In this document: piece after piece, positions 45,353 to 55,701 of the stretch
How the letters are laid out: each line of letters starts with the position of its first letter
Numbering within the stretch: position 1 is the stretch's first letter
NCBI RefSeq assembly: GCF_023914155.1
Contig: NZ_JAMWYS010000009.1
Coordinates: 124,001-188,000 of the forward strand
Source: Solitalea agri
Lineage (GTDB): Bacteria > Bacteroidota > Bacteroidia > Sphingobacteriales > Sphingobacteriaceae
Direction: 5' to 3'
Length of the DNA stretch: 64,000 nt
Program-made: the position numbers and the translations under genes
The notes under the pieces: generated by a model
Seen by the model: the letters and a program-made list of their open reading frames with translations, nothing else
Database searches by the model: none
What the model was told of the DNA's origin: nothing

Positions 45353-46375
45353 ATGAGCGATAACAAACTTGAAAAGCTAAAAGCTTTACAACTTACCTTA
45401 GATAAATTAGAAAAATCATACGGAAAAGGAACCATTATGAAGCTTGGCGATACGGCAATTGAGCCGATTGAAGCCATTTCAACTGGTTCATTAGGTCTTG
45501 ACATTGCATTAGGGATTGGTGGTTTACCCAAAGGACGTATCATCGAGATCTATGGTCCAGAGTCATCGGGTAAAACCACTTTAGCTATTCATGCAATTGC
45601 CGAAGCTCAGAAAAAAGGGGGAATTGCTGCGATCATCGATGCGGAGCATGCCTTTGATAAGTTTTATGCTAAAAAATTAGGCGTTGATGTTGACAATCTT
45701 TTAATTTCTCAACCTGATAACGGTGAACAAGCTCTTGAAATTGCAGATAATTTGATCCGTTCCGGAGCAATTGACATCATTGTAATTGACTCGGTTGCTG
45801 CATTGGTACCTAAAGGTGAGATTGAAGGTGAAATGGGTGAATCTAAAATGGGTTTACAAGCACGTTTAATGTCACAGGCGCTGCGTAAACTTACTGGAAC
45901 CATTAACAAAACTGGATGTTGCTGTATTTTCATCAACCAATTGCGTGAGAAAATTGGAGTAATGTTCGGTAACCCGGAAACTACTACTGGTGGTAACGCT
46001 TTGAAATTTTATGCCTCTATTCGTTTAGACATTCGTAGAACCGGACAAATTAAAGATGGAGAGGAAGTATCAGGTAACCGTGTTAAAGTAAAAATTGTTA
46101 AAAATAAAGTTGCTCCTCCTTTCCGCTTAGCCGAATTTGACATTATGTACGGCGAAGGAATTTCAAAAGCCGGAGAGATCATTGACCTTGGTGTTGAATA
46201 TGAAATCATCAAAAAATCAGGTTCATGGTTCAGCTATGGTGATAGCAAATTAGGCCAGGGCCGTGACGCAGTGAAACAGTTGATCTTAGACAATCCTGAA
46301 CTGATGGAAGAATTGGAAACTAAGATTCGTGCAGTGGTAACAGGTGAAAGTCTTGCGGATCAAGAAGTGAAATAA
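45353..46375 (+). CDS. recA: recombinase RecA
   Basis: 340 residues from the ATG at 45353; a TTG two codons upstream is not used. Walker [10 protein letters not shown] is at 68-76, the L1/L2 DNA-binding loops include [25 protein letters not shown]-type and [22 protein letters not shown] sequence. It pairs homologous DNA and stimulates LexA-type self-cleavage. No SOS box is evident upstream. A strong terminator (46401-46430) ends the message. Confidence 0.98.
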   Translation: MSDNKLEKLKALQLTLDKLEKSYGKGTIMKLGDTAIEPIEAISTGSLGLDIALGIGGLPKGRIIEIYGPESSGKTTLAIHAIAEAQKKGGIAAIIDAEHAFDKFYAKKLGVDVDNLLISQPDNGEQALEIADNLIRSGAIDIIVIDSVAALVPKGEIEGEMGESKMGLQARLMSQALRKLTGTINKTGCCCIFINQLREKIGVMFGNPETTTGGNALKFYASIRLDIRRTGQIKDGEEVSGNRVKVKIVKNKVAPPFRLAEFDIMYGEGISKAGEIIDLGVEYEIIKKSGSWFSYGDSKLGQGRDAVKQLILDNPELMEELETKIRAVVTGESLADQEVK

Positions 46376-46400
46376 GCTTGGTCTTCATTCAATTTATATC

Positions 46401-46430
46401 AAACTCCGGAATTTTGTTCCGGAGTTTTTT
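46401..46430 (+). terminator. intrinsic terminator of recA
   Basis: AAACTCCGGA pairs with TCCGGAGTTT over a 7-nt loop followed by a T-run, 26 bp after the stop. Confidence 0.9.
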
Positions 46431-46441
46431 AATTTTCAGTT

Positions 46442-46972
46442 ATGCTTGTAGAACACCATCCTTTTCCAGCTTTTATTCCTGAAAACGCCAAGTATCTGAT
46501 TATGGGAACTTTTCCGGGGAGAGACTCTACTCTAAACCCTAGACCTGAAATCTGGACCTTTGAAAGTGAACGAAATCAATTTTGGAAACTATTCAGAACG
46601 ATATACAATCGTTCGTTAAGCAACAAAGCAGAAAAACAACAATTATTCTCTGACTTAAAACTAGCCAATACCGATATTATTTTAAGCTGTTCGAGAAAGA
46701 ATAACAGCAATCTTGATAGTAATCTGATCAATAAGATCTATAACACAACAGTAATTGAGGCTATTTTGATCAATAATCCAATCGAAAAGATTTATTTAAC
46801 AGGTAAATCAATGGAAGTTGAGTTTAGGAGTAAGTTTAAAGAAATTATTCAAAGGAACAACCAAATACAAATTATTCCACTTCCGTCGCCATCGCCGGCT
46901 TACGCCAGTATGAGCTTTCAACAAAAACTGGAAATTTATAATAATTGCTTACCGACTTTGTTCGTTCGTTAA
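46442..46972 (+). CDS. uracil-DNA glycosylase superfamily-like protein
   Basis: A 176-residue protein. The segment KYLIMGTFPGRDS near residue 18 matches the first active-site motif of the uracil-DNA glycosylase fold, and LPSPSPAYASMSFQQKL near 145 resembles the second (HPSP-like, with the usual His replaced by Leu). Such proteins occur in Bacteroidota as annotated DNA-glycosylase-like families; activity is unproven. It starts 11 bp after the recA terminator and its 3' end overlaps the convergent tsaD end by 4 bp. Confidence 0.7.
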   Translation: MLVEHHPFPAFIPENAKYLIMGTFPGRDSTLNPRPEIWTFESERNQFWKLFRTIYNRSLSNKAEKQQLFSDLKLANTDIILSCSRKNNSNLDSNLINKIYNTTVIEAILINNPIEKIYLTGKSMEVEFRSKFKEIIQRNNQIQIIPLPSPSPAYASMSFQQKLEIYNNCLPTLFVR

Positions 46973-47970
46973 ACACTCCATCGGGCCAATGGACTAACCT
47001 CTTGCCCTACAAAGTCGCCTTTTAAATATTTATAGTAACCCGCAATAGCAATCATAGCGGCATTATCAGTACAATACTGAAACTGTGGGATAAACACTTT
47101 CCATTTCCATTTCTTCTCTGCTTCTAATAACGCATCCCGTAAACCTGAGTTTGCAGAAACCCCACCGGCAATAGCAACCTGGTTTATACCAGTTTCTTTA
47201 ACTGCCTTTTTTACTTTGTTAATTAAAACCGAAACAATTCGATGCTGAATTGAGGCACAAACATCGGCCATATTCTCCTCCAGAAAATTCGGATTTTCCT
47301 TTTGCTTATCTCTTACAAAATAAAGAAACGCAGTTTTCAACCCACTGAAACTAAAATCTAGCCCGGGTATTTGAGGTTCGGGAAATTGGTAAGCATTTGG
47401 ATTACCCAGCTTGGCATATTTATCAACCAGTGGACCTCCAGGATATGGCAATCCTAACATTTTTGCGGCCTTGTCAAAAGCCTCACCGGCAGCATCATCG
47501 GTAGTTTGACCAATCAGCTCCATGTCAAAGTAGTCGTTCACTTTTACGATTTGTGTGTGACCACCCGAAACTGTCAGGCATAGGAATGGAAATTGAGGCT
47601 TTGGATCATCAATAAAATGGGCCAAAATATGCGCCTGCATGTGATTAACATCAATCAGTGGAATGTTTAAACCCAAGGCGAATGACTTAGCAAAGGATGT
47701 ACCCACCAAAAGTGAGCCTAAAAGGCCAGGACCACGGGTAAATGCTACTGCATTTATCTCTTTTTTACTTACTTTAGCGTCAATTATTGCCTTATGAACA
47801 GCAGGAATAATATTCTGTTGATGAACTCGGGAAGCTAATTCAGGCACAACGCCGCCAAAAGCTTCATGTACGGTTTGATTGGCTATCACATTTGACAGAA
47901 TTTGGCCATCAACACAAACCGAAGCAGACGTTTCATCACATGATGATTCAATTCCCAAGATTACTGGCAT
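46969..47970 (-). CDS. tsaD: tRNA N6-adenosine threonylcarbamoyltransferase TsaD
   Basis: A 333-residue ASKHA-fold protein. The metal-binding HxxxH is HMQAH (His110, His114), with GIESSCDETSASV at the start and the SGGHTQIV and AIAGGVSANSGLR motifs. With TsaB and TsaE it makes the t6A modification at A37 of ANN-decoding tRNAs. It is divergent from tamB, with only about 50-90 bp between them. Confidence 0.97.
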   Translation of the reverse strand: MPVILGIESSCDETSASVCVDGQILSNVIANQTVHEAFGGVVPELASRVHQQNIIPAVHKAIIDAKVSKKEINAVAFTRGPGLLGSLLVGTSFAKSFALGLNIPLIDVNHMQAHILAHFIDDPKPQFPFLCLTVSGGHTQIVKVNDYFDMELIGQTTDDAAGEAFDKAAKMLGLPYPGGPLVDKYAKLGNPNAYQFPEPQIPGLDFSFSGLKTAFLYFVRDKQKENPNFLEENMADVCASIQHRIVSVLINKVKKAVKETGINQVAIAGGVSANSGLRDALLEAEKKWKWKVFIPQFQYCTDNAAMIAIAGYYKYLKGDFVGQEVSPLARWSV

Positions 47971-48021
47971 AACTATATCTGAAACTAAAAATTAAACGTT
48001 TAAAAGGATATCGGCAAAGTT

Positions 48022-51000
48022 ATTAAAATATTAGGCAAAACGCTGTTATACCTGTTCAGCTTGATTATTATCTTGCTGGTGGTGTTGTATTTTGCCGGCC
48101 AAACCAAATGGTTTCAAACTAAAGCCGCACAGTATGGTGCCGAATATCTATCTAAAAAACTCAAAACCAAAGTTCAAATCAAAGGCCTTTATATCAAATT
48201 TGTCAAATCAGTTGTAGTTGAAGGCTTATACATTGAGGACCAGAAAAAAGACACGCTGTTATACACTGGCTTATTAGAGCTTGACTTGAACAAGCTTAAC
48301 CTGAATGCAGGAAAAATTGACGTGAACGAGTTAAAACTTCACAATGCTTTTTTCGCGTACAAAGAGTTAAAGAACAGGAAAACCAATTTAAGCTTCATAA
48401 TTGATTATTTCAGCGGCTCACCTGATACCACTACAACTCCATCGAAACCGATGAAGATTAATGTTGATGAAGTGGACATACAAAACCTGACCTTTATTTA
48501 CCATGATGAAACCGATACAACCAAAACCTCTGGTATGGACTATGGTGATATCAAAGCTTCGAAGGTAAATCTGCAGGCCAATAATGTAAGCATTGATGGA
48601 AATACTATACTTGCCAATTTAAAGCATTTAAGTGCGAGGGAAAAATGCGGATTTGTTTTAAATAAGCTTGCTGGAAAAGTAAAGTATACTCCGAAAGAAA
48701 TCGAAATAAACAATCTCAAAATTATTACTCCTAACAGCAGAATCGGTCATTATCTCGCATTTAAATTCAATAAGATTGGTGATTTCAATCATTTTGTAAG
48801 CAAAGTATACATGGATGCTGATTTTCAAAATTCACATCTCGACTTTAAAGATATTACCTATTTCGCTCCTGAAATAAAGAATTACACGTTAAAAGTTAAC
48901 ATGAACGGCAGTGTGAAAGGCACTGTAACCGATCTTAAAACCAAAAACATCACATTAACAGCTGGCAATGAAACCCTGATCAAAGGAAATGTTTCGATAA
49001 AAGGCTTACCGAATATTAATCAAACGGACATGAATTTAGACTTTGCACGTTTGATTACTAACAGAGAAGACATTAATAGAATTTTAGCGAGCATCGACCA
49101 AAAAGATGTTGAGCTTCCCGAGATTCTTTCCACTCTCGGGAATGTTGATTTTAAAGGTACATATAAAGGACAATACAATAATTTTAAGGTAAAAGGGATA
49201 CTGGTTAGCGGGGCTGGATCTGCTCTTACTGATTTAGCGATGGATATTCGAAACATGAAAAAACCATTGTATAAAGGCTTTATCAGTACTACCGATCTTG
49301 ACCTTGGTAAACTTGCCAATATTAACAACCTTGGTAAAACAACCTTTAAAGCGAACATTGACGGCTATGGCTTCAACATGGCTGACATGAAAGAAGATCT
49401 TACCGCGCAAATAGCCTATTTCGATTATAATGGTTACCGCTACCAGAATATAAAAATTAATGGAAACCTAGAACGTAAAAAGTTTAATGGATCTTTTAAT
49501 ATAGATGATAAAAATATTGCCATTGACTTTGACGGCAAATTCAACTTAGCCGGAAATATTCCTGTTTGTGACTTTAGCGCTGATATAAAACACCTAGACT
49601 TTAAGGCATTAAAGTTCATGGAAGACACACTAGAGGTTTCCTCCTATGTAAGCAGCAACTTTTCAGGATCAAACATCGACAACCTTCTGGGGTCTTTATT
49701 ATTAAAAGACACTCATTTAAAAACCAACCATGGCTCATTTAACATCGATACTGTTAGTGTTTTGTCAAAGAGGCAAGCCGACACTGCAAAGTCGCTCATT
49801 TTGAAATCTGATTTGATAGATGCTGATTTTGTTGGAAAATATAAGTTAACCCAACTCGAAGGGGCTTTAAAAGGAATGCTATCGGCCTATCTTCCTTCCT
49901 TTAAATGGAAGAACCCTAAAGCAACGGTCGATCAGAATTTTAAATTTTCGATCTACTTAAAAGATATGGAACCTATTACTTCCATTTTCATTCCTGATCT
50001 TGAAATTCCGGAAAAGGCAATGTTTGTTGGCGAGTTTAATAACTTAAAAAATCTAATGTCTATTAATGGTTCGGTACCTAAGATAAAGTTCAAAAATTTC
50101 GAGACCAATAACCTTATTGTTGACCAAGGAAACAGCTCTGAATCATTATTTCTAAACTTAGCGTTTGGAACCCTTTCAATGGATAGCTTAATGTTTAATG
50201 ATGTAGCCATGTCGAATTACATGAAAAACGACCGGGTTAACTCCAATTTAAAACTTGCTGACCCAAGCAATCTGAACGCACTCGATCTAAACTCTGAAGT
50301 ACTTTTCTCAAAAGATTCAACCATTTTTAGTGTTTTACCATCGGAGTTAAAACTTAATAACGAGAGCTGGAAAATTGATGACCGGTTTAGGATTTTGTTT
50401 GAAACAGAGGGCTATAAAATTGAAAACTTCACACTACACAATAACGACCAGCAATTAACGGTAGAAGGAGCCATTTCGAAAAACGATAACGATCCATTAA
50501 CAGTAAACCTGAGAAATCTTAATCTAAATATTCTTAACCCGTTTTTAAAAAGCTCAGGTATTGAAATAAAAGGATATGCCACGGGAAATGCAAGTACTAC
50601 AGCTGTGCTTAAAGCCCCGAAGGTTAGTTCTGATTTAATTATTCATGAGCTGGGATTGAATAATAATTTATTAGGAGACGCTGAGATTTCATCGCGTTGG
50701 TATAGCGAATCCAATGATGTTAACTTTTCGATGAATGTTACTCGTGATAATATTACTACCATAAGTGTTTCGGGAAATGTTCAGCCTACTAAAAAAGAAG
50801 ATAACCTATTTGCTGATGTAGAGTTAAATGAAACCAGCCTGGTAATTTTCCAGCCATTTTTAACTGGTTTGGTCTCAAACCTCAGCGGACAAACATCAGC
50901 TAACTTACTCGTTCGTGGCAGCACGTCAAAGCCACAACTTAATGGCTTTATCAGTTTTAACAATGCAGGTGTAAGAGTTGATTATTTAAATACGCATTAT

Positions 51001-52572
51001 ACCATTAATGATAAAGTTGGAGTGGAGAATGGAAAAATTTTATTCGATGGATTTACACTTCGTGATGTGAATAATAACCGAGCCAGAGCTACCGGAAACC
51101 TCGATCTATCAGACCTTAACAATATTAAACTTGATATCCGCTTAAATGCCACTCGTTTTCAGGCATTAAATACTTCCTTTAAAGACAATGAACTTTATTA
51201 CGGAACTGCTAACGCTACCGGTAATTTCTTATTTAAAGGCTCATTGAGAGATATGCTCATTGAGATAAATGCAACAACCACAGAAGGGACAAAATTCTTC
51301 CTCCCTATTTCAAGTGAAAGCAGCGTGGGCAGTGATGATCTGGTTACCTTCTTAACTCGCGATACTATAAACAACCTACAGAAAAAGGATGAAGCTGAAA
51401 TGAATCTTCGGCTTAACTTCGATCTTTCAGTAACTCCAACGGCTGAGGTTTCTATTTTAATGGGTGACAATTCGGGAGGAACTATGACCGGAAAGGGTAA
51501 TGGAAATCTTCAGCTTCGGATCAACACTCAAGGCGATTTTCAGATGTATGGATTGTATAATCTTACAGAAGGAAAATACGACATGAGCATTCCGGGTTTG
51601 AAAAAAGAGTTTATTATATCTGATGGAAGTACCGTTCGATTTAATGGAGACCCTTACGATGCCCGTATGAACGTAAGCGCATATGTGCCACTCAGAGCGA
51701 ACTTGAGTAATTTATATAATGATGCGCGTATTTCGGAATCGACAGATGTAACCAACCAGAAGGCCAGTGTAAACACTATTATTAATGTAACGGGGAGCCT
51801 TGATGAGATGACCTATGAGTTTAAGATCGACTTTCCTCAAAATGAGAACCTCAACAACACCTTTGCGTCCTATTTCAGCAGCGAGGCAAATGAGCAGAAA
51901 CAGGCATTCGGCTTAATTACTACCGGCGGTTTTACAAGTGATGCGGGCTCATCAACACTTTCACAGGGAATAATTACGAATTCACTTGTTGATGCAGCAA
52001 GTAGTAAATTTTCATCATTACTAAATGAAGCTATTGGTTCTCAAAACTTTGATTTAAACGCCAATATTAATGCAAGTGGTGAAGCCGAATTTGGCGGTAA
52101 CGTTCGCTTATTAAATGAGCGTCTTATTATTAACGGTTCATTTACTTCAAGAGATAAAAATGTGACGGGAAACAGCAACTACAACACTAACAATAGTTCA
52201 GCATTGAGTAGTGATATTGACATCGAGTATTTGATATTTCCGGAAGGCAATTTACGCTTAAAGGCCTACAATCACTCTAATACCACCAACAGCACCAATA
52301 ACCTCACCTACGATTCTGACTATAAACAAGGAGTAGGTATTTTATACAGGAAAGACTTCGACACTTGGAAAGAATTTTTTGAGAATACACGTAAAAAGAA
52401 CAAAAGACAAGAAGCTAGAAGACTGGAAAGAGCCGAGCTGCGCAAAAAAGAACAGGAGGAAAAAGAGCGCTTAGAAAAAGAGAAAAAGGAGCTGGAAGAA
52501 AAAGAAAAACAGAAGAAAATTGATAATAGCGGTGGCGATTCAGATAGCGAACTAATAGAATTTGAACAATAA
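48022..52572 (+). CDS. tamB: translocation/assembly module TamB (DUF490) family protein
   Basis: About 1515 residues. An N-terminal membrane anchor is followed by a very long series of beta strands (AsmA/TamB-like groove) and the DUF490 C-terminal domain (about 1150-1400: RINTQGDFQMYGLYNLTEG ... SVNTIINVTGSLDEMTYEF). It ends in a Lys/Glu coiled-coil tail and DSELIEFEQ. TamB-like proteins bridge inner and outer membrane and move lipids or barrel proteins. No ATG is available: the frame opens after a TAA at 48001, and the start is ATT at 48022 (KILGKTLLYLFSLIIILL anchor) or TTG at 48061. Confidence 0.85.
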   Translation: MKILGKTLLYLFSLIIILLVVLYFAGQTKWFQTKAAQYGAEYLSKKLKTKVQIKGLYIKFVKSVVVEGLYIEDQKKDTLLYTGLLELDLNKLNLNAGKIDVNELKLHNAFFAYKELKNRKTNLSFIIDYFSGSPDTTTTPSKPMKINVDEVDIQNLTFIYHDETDTTKTSGMDYGDIKASKVNLQANNVSIDGNTILANLKHLSAREKCGFVLNKLAGKVKYTPKEIEINNLKIITPNSRIGHYLAFKFNKIGDFNHFVSKVYMDADFQNSHLDFKDITYFAPEIKNYTLKVNMNGSVKGTVTDLKTKNITLTAGNETLIKGNVSIKGLPNINQTDMNLDFARLITNREDINRILASIDQKDVELPEILSTLGNVDFKGTYKGQYNNFKVKGILVSGAGSALTDLAMDIRNMKKPLYKGFISTTDLDLGKLANINNLGKTTFKANIDGYGFNMADMKEDLTAQIAYFDYNGYRYQNIKINGNLERKKFNGSFNIDDKNIAIDFDGKFNLAGNIPVCDFSADIKHLDFKALKFMEDTLEVSSYVSSNFSGSNIDNLLGSLLLKDTHLKTNHGSFNIDTVSVLSKRQADTAKSLILKSDLIDADFVGKYKLTQLEGALKGMLSAYLPSFKWKNPKATVDQNFKFSIYLKDMEPITSIFIPDLEIPEKAMFVGEFNNLKNLMSINGSVPKIKFKNFETNNLIVDQGNSSESLFLNLAFGTLSMDSLMFNDVAMSNYMKNDRVNSNLKLADPSNLNALDLNSEVLFSKDSTIFSVLPSELKLNNESWKIDDRFRILFETEGYKIENFTLHNNDQQLTVEGAISKNDNDPLTVNLRNLNLNILNPFLKSSGIEIKGYATGNASTTAVLKAPKVSSDLIIHELGLNNNLLGDAEISSRWYSESNDVNFSMNVTRDNITTISVSGNVQPTKKEDNLFADVELNETSLVIFQPFLTGLVSNLSGQTSANLLVRGSTSKPQLNGFISFNNAGVRVDYLNTHYTINDKVGVENGKILFDGFTLRDVNNNRARATGNLDLSDLNNIKLDIRLNATRFQALNTSFKDNELYYGTANATGNFLFKGSLRDMLIEINATTTEGTKFFLPISSESSVGSDDLVTFLTRDTINNLQKKDEAEMNLRLNFDLSVTPTAEVSILMGDNSGGTMTGKGNGNLQLRINTQGDFQMYGLYNLTEGKYDMSIPGLKKEFIISDGSTVRFNGDPYDARMNVSAYVPLRANLSNLYNDARISESTDVTNQKASVNTIINVTGSLDEMTYEFKIDFPQNENLNNTFASYFSSEANEQKQAFGLITTGGFTSDAGSSTLSQGIITNSLVDAASSKFSSLLNEAIGSQNFDLNANINASGEAEFGGNVRLLNERLIINGSFTSRDKNVTGNSNYNTNNSSALSSDIDIEYLIFPEGNLRLKAYNHSNTTNSTNNLTYDSDYKQGVGILYRKDFDTWKEFFENTRKKNKRQEARRLERAELRKKEQEEKERLEKEKKELEEKEKQKKIDNSGGDSDSELIEFEQ

Positions 52573-52603
52573 AAAATGATCCTGATTATTCAGGATCATT
52601 TTT
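52571..52603. terminator. bidirectional terminator overlapping the 3' end of ribBA
   Basis: AAAAATGATCCTG pairs with CAGGATCATTTTT over a short loop. It begins one base before the end of the tamB stop and contains the ribBA stop codon (52586-52588) in its loop. Confidence 0.85.
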
Positions 52604-53797
52604 CATTATGGCGTGTCCCATTTTATCACGCTTTGTAAGCAAGTAATTTTCGTTATGCTCATTATGCACCACCTCAATAGGAACAGACTCAACTACTTCA
52701 AGTCCGTAACCTATTAAACCTGCTCGTTTGGTTGGATTGTTTGACATCAGACGCATTTTAGTTACGCCCAATGAACGAATGATCTGTGCACCAACACCGT
52801 AATCGCGTTCATCCATTTTAAACCCTAACTGAAGGTTGGCTTCTACCGTATCCAAACCATTCTCTTGCAAATGATAGGCTTTAAGTTTATTAATTAAGCC
52901 AATTCCTCTACCCTCCTGATGCATATAAATAATAAGTCCTTTACCTGCCTTCTCGACCATTTCCATTGCTTTATGCAACTGCGGACCACAGTCACAACGG
53001 CAAGAGCCAAAAATATCACCAGTTATACACGATGAATGCACTCGAACTAAAACTGGTTCGTTGGGTTCCCAGCTACCTTTCACTAATGCCAAATGATGCT
53101 CACCTGTATCAATTTGAGTAAAGGCAACCATGTCAAAGTCACCCCATTCAGTAGGTAATTTAACAGAAACCTCTTTCTTAATTAGTGATTCAGTACTTAA
53201 ACGATAAGAGATCAGGTCTTGAATAGAAATAATTTTAAGGTCGAATTTCTCGGCCATTTTAATTAGTTCAGGTAGTCGGGCCATCGTTCCGTCTTCATTC
53301 ATGATCTCACAAATCACACCTGCAGGAAACAAGCCTGCCATACGAGCTAAATCAACTGCAGCTTCGGTATGCCCTGCGCGACGTAAAACGCCACCATCAA
53401 CAGCTCTTAATGGAAAAATATGCCCAGGACGGCCTAACTCATTCGGGTCAATGCTAGGGTCGATCATTGCTTTAATGGTTTTGGACCTGTCTTGCGCCGA
53501 AATACCAGTAGTACAGCCATGACCCAATAGATCGATAGATACGGTAAAATTAGTTTCGTGAGTTGCCGTATTACGGCCAACCATCATTTCTAATTTTAGC
53601 TCTTCACATCGTTGAACGGTAATTGGGGCACAAACCAAGCCTTTACCGTGGGTAATCATAAAATTAATGGCTTCGGGAGTAACCATTTCTGCGGCCATCA
53701 AAAAATCGCCTTCATTCTCGCGATCCTCATCATCCACCACAATCAGCATTTTACCCGCTTTAATATCTTCAATCGCGTCCTCTATCTTATTCAGCAT
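52586..53797 (-). CDS. ribBA: bifunctional 3,4-dihydroxy-2-butanone-4-phosphate synthase / GTP cyclohydrolase II
   Basis: A 403-residue fusion. The RibB half (1-200) has [16 protein letters not shown] and the RPGHIFPL / GHTEAAVDL motifs; the RibA half (210-400) has the zinc cysteines Cys257, Cys268, Cys270 and [10 protein letters not shown]. It supplies both precursors of riboflavin. A degenerate copy of a piece of this gene lies at 55410-55558. Its last five codons and stop form one arm and the loop of a terminator. Confidence 0.96.
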   Translation of the reverse strand: MLNKIEDAIEDIKAGKMLIVVDDEDRENEGDFLMAAEMVTPEAINFMITHGKGLVCAPITVQRCEELKLEMMVGRNTATHETNFTVSIDLLGHGCTTGISAQDRSKTIKAMIDPSIDPNELGRPGHIFPLRAVDGGVLRRAGHTEAAVDLARMAGLFPAGVICEIMNEDGTMARLPELIKMAEKFDLKIISIQDLISYRLSTESLIKKEVSVKLPTEWGDFDMVAFTQIDTGEHHLALVKGSWEPNEPVLVRVHSSCITGDIFGSCRCDCGPQLHKAMEMVEKAGKGLIIYMHQEGRGIGLINKLKAYHLQENGLDTVEANLQLGFKMDERDYGVGAQIIRSLGVTKMRLMSNNPTKRAGLIGYGLEVVESVPIEVVHNEHNENYLLTKRDKMGHAIMKNDPE

Positions 53798-53867
53798 TAG
53801 TATAAAGTTTATTGATTGAACAACACAAAAGGTAATTAAGTTTTGTGTGGCTCAAGAGTATAATAAT

Positions 53868-55304
53868 TTATTGATTTTCTTTCTTCGAAAAAAGTCTTTT
53901 AAAAAAGCGCTGGTACTTTTCAGCATCAAAAATTGCTGAATCAGTAGCTGCTTTATAGGTAAGAAAAATGCCTATAGGCACTAATACTAAGGTTGCCATC
54001 CACATTCCCTGATAAGGCTCAAGCTTACCCTGTTTAGCAAACTTTTCCCCGCTGATTGATAAAACGTGAAACACCAGGAAGAAGAGGATGGAAATAACAA
54101 CCGGTAATCCCAAACCGCCCTTTCTAACAATTGCTCCCATTGGTGCTCCAATGAAAAACAAGACGATACAAGCAAATGACAAGGTGAATTTACGGTGAAA
54201 CTCCACCATATGCTTCCTCAATATTTCCGATTGTGTTGTTGCCTCTTCCTTTGCTGAAGTAAGATAGCTCTTTACATTTCGCATTGAATTAATGGCATCG
54301 TCCACCACTATCAATCGATCAGTAGCAGGAAGAATATTCATAATGACATCTTTATTCTTCCATGAAAGATTTTTAATGGGTTTTATAGTTTTATAGTTAC
54401 TGTGCGGTTTATAAAGTAAAAATGTGGGTTCAATGTATGCATCTAAGTTTCGTTGCTTTAGGGCCATCAGGTTTTGCAGCGAATCTTCTTTCACCAGCAA
54501 CTGACGAACATTTAGCATTTGGTAATGGTCTTTGAACAATTCTTCTTTAGTTCTTGAAAGATTGAACCCTGACAAGTCAAACTTCAATCCGTACTCCTTA
54601 AATCGAATACGTACCTGCCTTTGACGATCGTTATAGCCATTATCGCCAGGATTTTCGGAATACCGTACCCCATCGTAAAGGTTCAGCACAAGGTAACGGT
54701 CATCATCCGATTTAAACATCTCGCCTTTCTTAGCCAATACCACATTCATATTACCATTCCCTTGCATATGGTCATAAATCATGAGATCATAAAGCGTTTT
54801 CCCATCCGGATCTTTTTTAGTAACCCGTATTGAATAACCTTCTAAATCATTATAAAAAACCCCTTCGGGAATAGCAAAAGCTGCCTTTTTCTGTCTCACG
54901 TCATAAAGGAGGCTTCCCATTTTTAAGAAAGAGCGAGGCATAATAATATTAGAAAAATAGAATGCGGCGATGCTTAGTAAGACCATTACAAACACTAAAG
55001 GAACCATAGCACGAGAAAGGGAGATTCCGGAGGCTTTTATAGCTACCAATTCATACTGTTCACCAAGGTTACCAAAAGTCATGATGGAAGCCAAAAGGAT
55101 GGCAAGAGGGAGTGCAAGCGGAACGTTTACGGCAAAATTATAACCAAGCAGTTGCAAAATGGTATACCACTCTAGCCCCTTTCCTACCAGTTCATCGATA
55201 TACTTTGACAAAAAGATCATCGACAAAATGAAGGAAACGATAAAAAAAGTGGCTACAAATGGCCGTAAATAAGATATAACAATGAGTTTATGGAGTTTTT
55301 TCAT
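53868..55304 (-). CDS. LptF/LptG family permease
   Basis: 478 residues from the ATG at 55304 (MKKLHKLIVISYLRPFVATFF), which aligns with family starts. N-terminal helices (about 15-35, 55-80, 100-120) are followed by a large periplasmic domain and three C-terminal helices (about 385-465). It is one of the two membrane subunits of the Lpt machine that extracts LPS from the inner membrane. Its first 150 bp recur in damaged form at 55559-55695. Confidence 0.88.
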   Translation of the reverse strand: MKKLHKLIVISYLRPFVATFFIVSFILSMIFLSKYIDELVGKGLEWYTILQLLGYNFAVNVPLALPLAILLASIMTFGNLGEQYELVAIKASGISLSRAMVPLVFVMVLLSIAAFYFSNIIMPRSFLKMGSLLYDVRQKKAAFAIPEGVFYNDLEGYSIRVTKKDPDGKTLYDLMIYDHMQGNGNMNVVLAKKGEMFKSDDDRYLVLNLYDGVRYSENPGDNGYNDRQRQVRIRFKEYGLKFDLSGFNLSRTKEELFKDHYQMLNVRQLLVKEDSLQNLMALKQRNLDAYIEPTFLLYKPHSNYKTIKPIKNLSWKNKDVIMNILPATDRLIVVDDAINSMRNVKSYLTSAKEEATTQSEILRKHMVEFHRKFTLSFACIVLFFIGAPMGAIVRKGGLGLPVVISILFFLVFHVLSISGEKFAKQGKLEPYQGMWMATLVLVPIGIFLTYKAATDSAIFDAEKYQRFFKRLFSKKENQ

Positions 55305-55344
55305 CCCATCTGTTTGTGGCACAAAGGTATCACAAATTACCTTT

Positions 55345-55410
55345 ATGCACCAATAACTCCCAGAAGATTATCAACCTAGCTCTCTTATAGTAATTTACGT
55401 TCGTCTTACT
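55345..55410 (-). pseudogene. relic of the START-like gene 3' end (duplicated)
   Basis: The text around CCAATAACTCCCAGAAGATT is shared with 55706-55772, the 3' end of the START-like gene, with scattered mismatches. It lies directly upstream of the lptF/G start, showing that the original order was lptF/G-START before a duplication. Confidence 0.8.
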
Positions 55411-55558
55411 CATCAACAGATACTCTAAAACTGGTTATGTGTTGCAGTATTTCGACTCCCCATCATTTCTAACCTTAGCTCTTCATCTCATTGAACAATG
55501 ATAAGCGTACAAACAAAGCCTTTATCACAGGCAATCAAAATGAGTATTTCAGCGGCCA
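55411..55558 (-). pseudogene. relic of an internal ribBA segment (duplicated)
   Basis: It aligns with ribBA 53535-53700 at roughly 70-75% identity by eye, for example CCATCATTTCTAACCTTAGC here against CCATCATTTCTAATTTTAGC there and CAAACAAAGCCTTTATCAC against CAAACCAAGCCTTTACCGT. It contains a small internal deletion and cannot encode a product. Confidence 0.75.
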
Positions 55559-55695
55559 ATACTTTGACAAAAAGATCATCGACCAGATGAAAGAAACGAT
55601 AAAGACAATGGCTACAAAAGGGCGTAAATAAGATATAACAATGAGTTTATGGAGTTTTTCAATCCACCAGGTTGAGGCACGAAGGTATTATAAAT
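55559..55695 (-). pseudogene. relic of the lptF/G 5' end (duplicated)
   Basis: TACTTTGACAAAAAGATCAT and the following sequence through ATGAGTTTATGGAGTTTTT repeat 55200-55330, the start of lptF/G. It is joined directly to the ribBA relic and precedes the intact START-like gene. Confidence 0.85.
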
Positions 55696-55701
55696 TACCC
55701 C

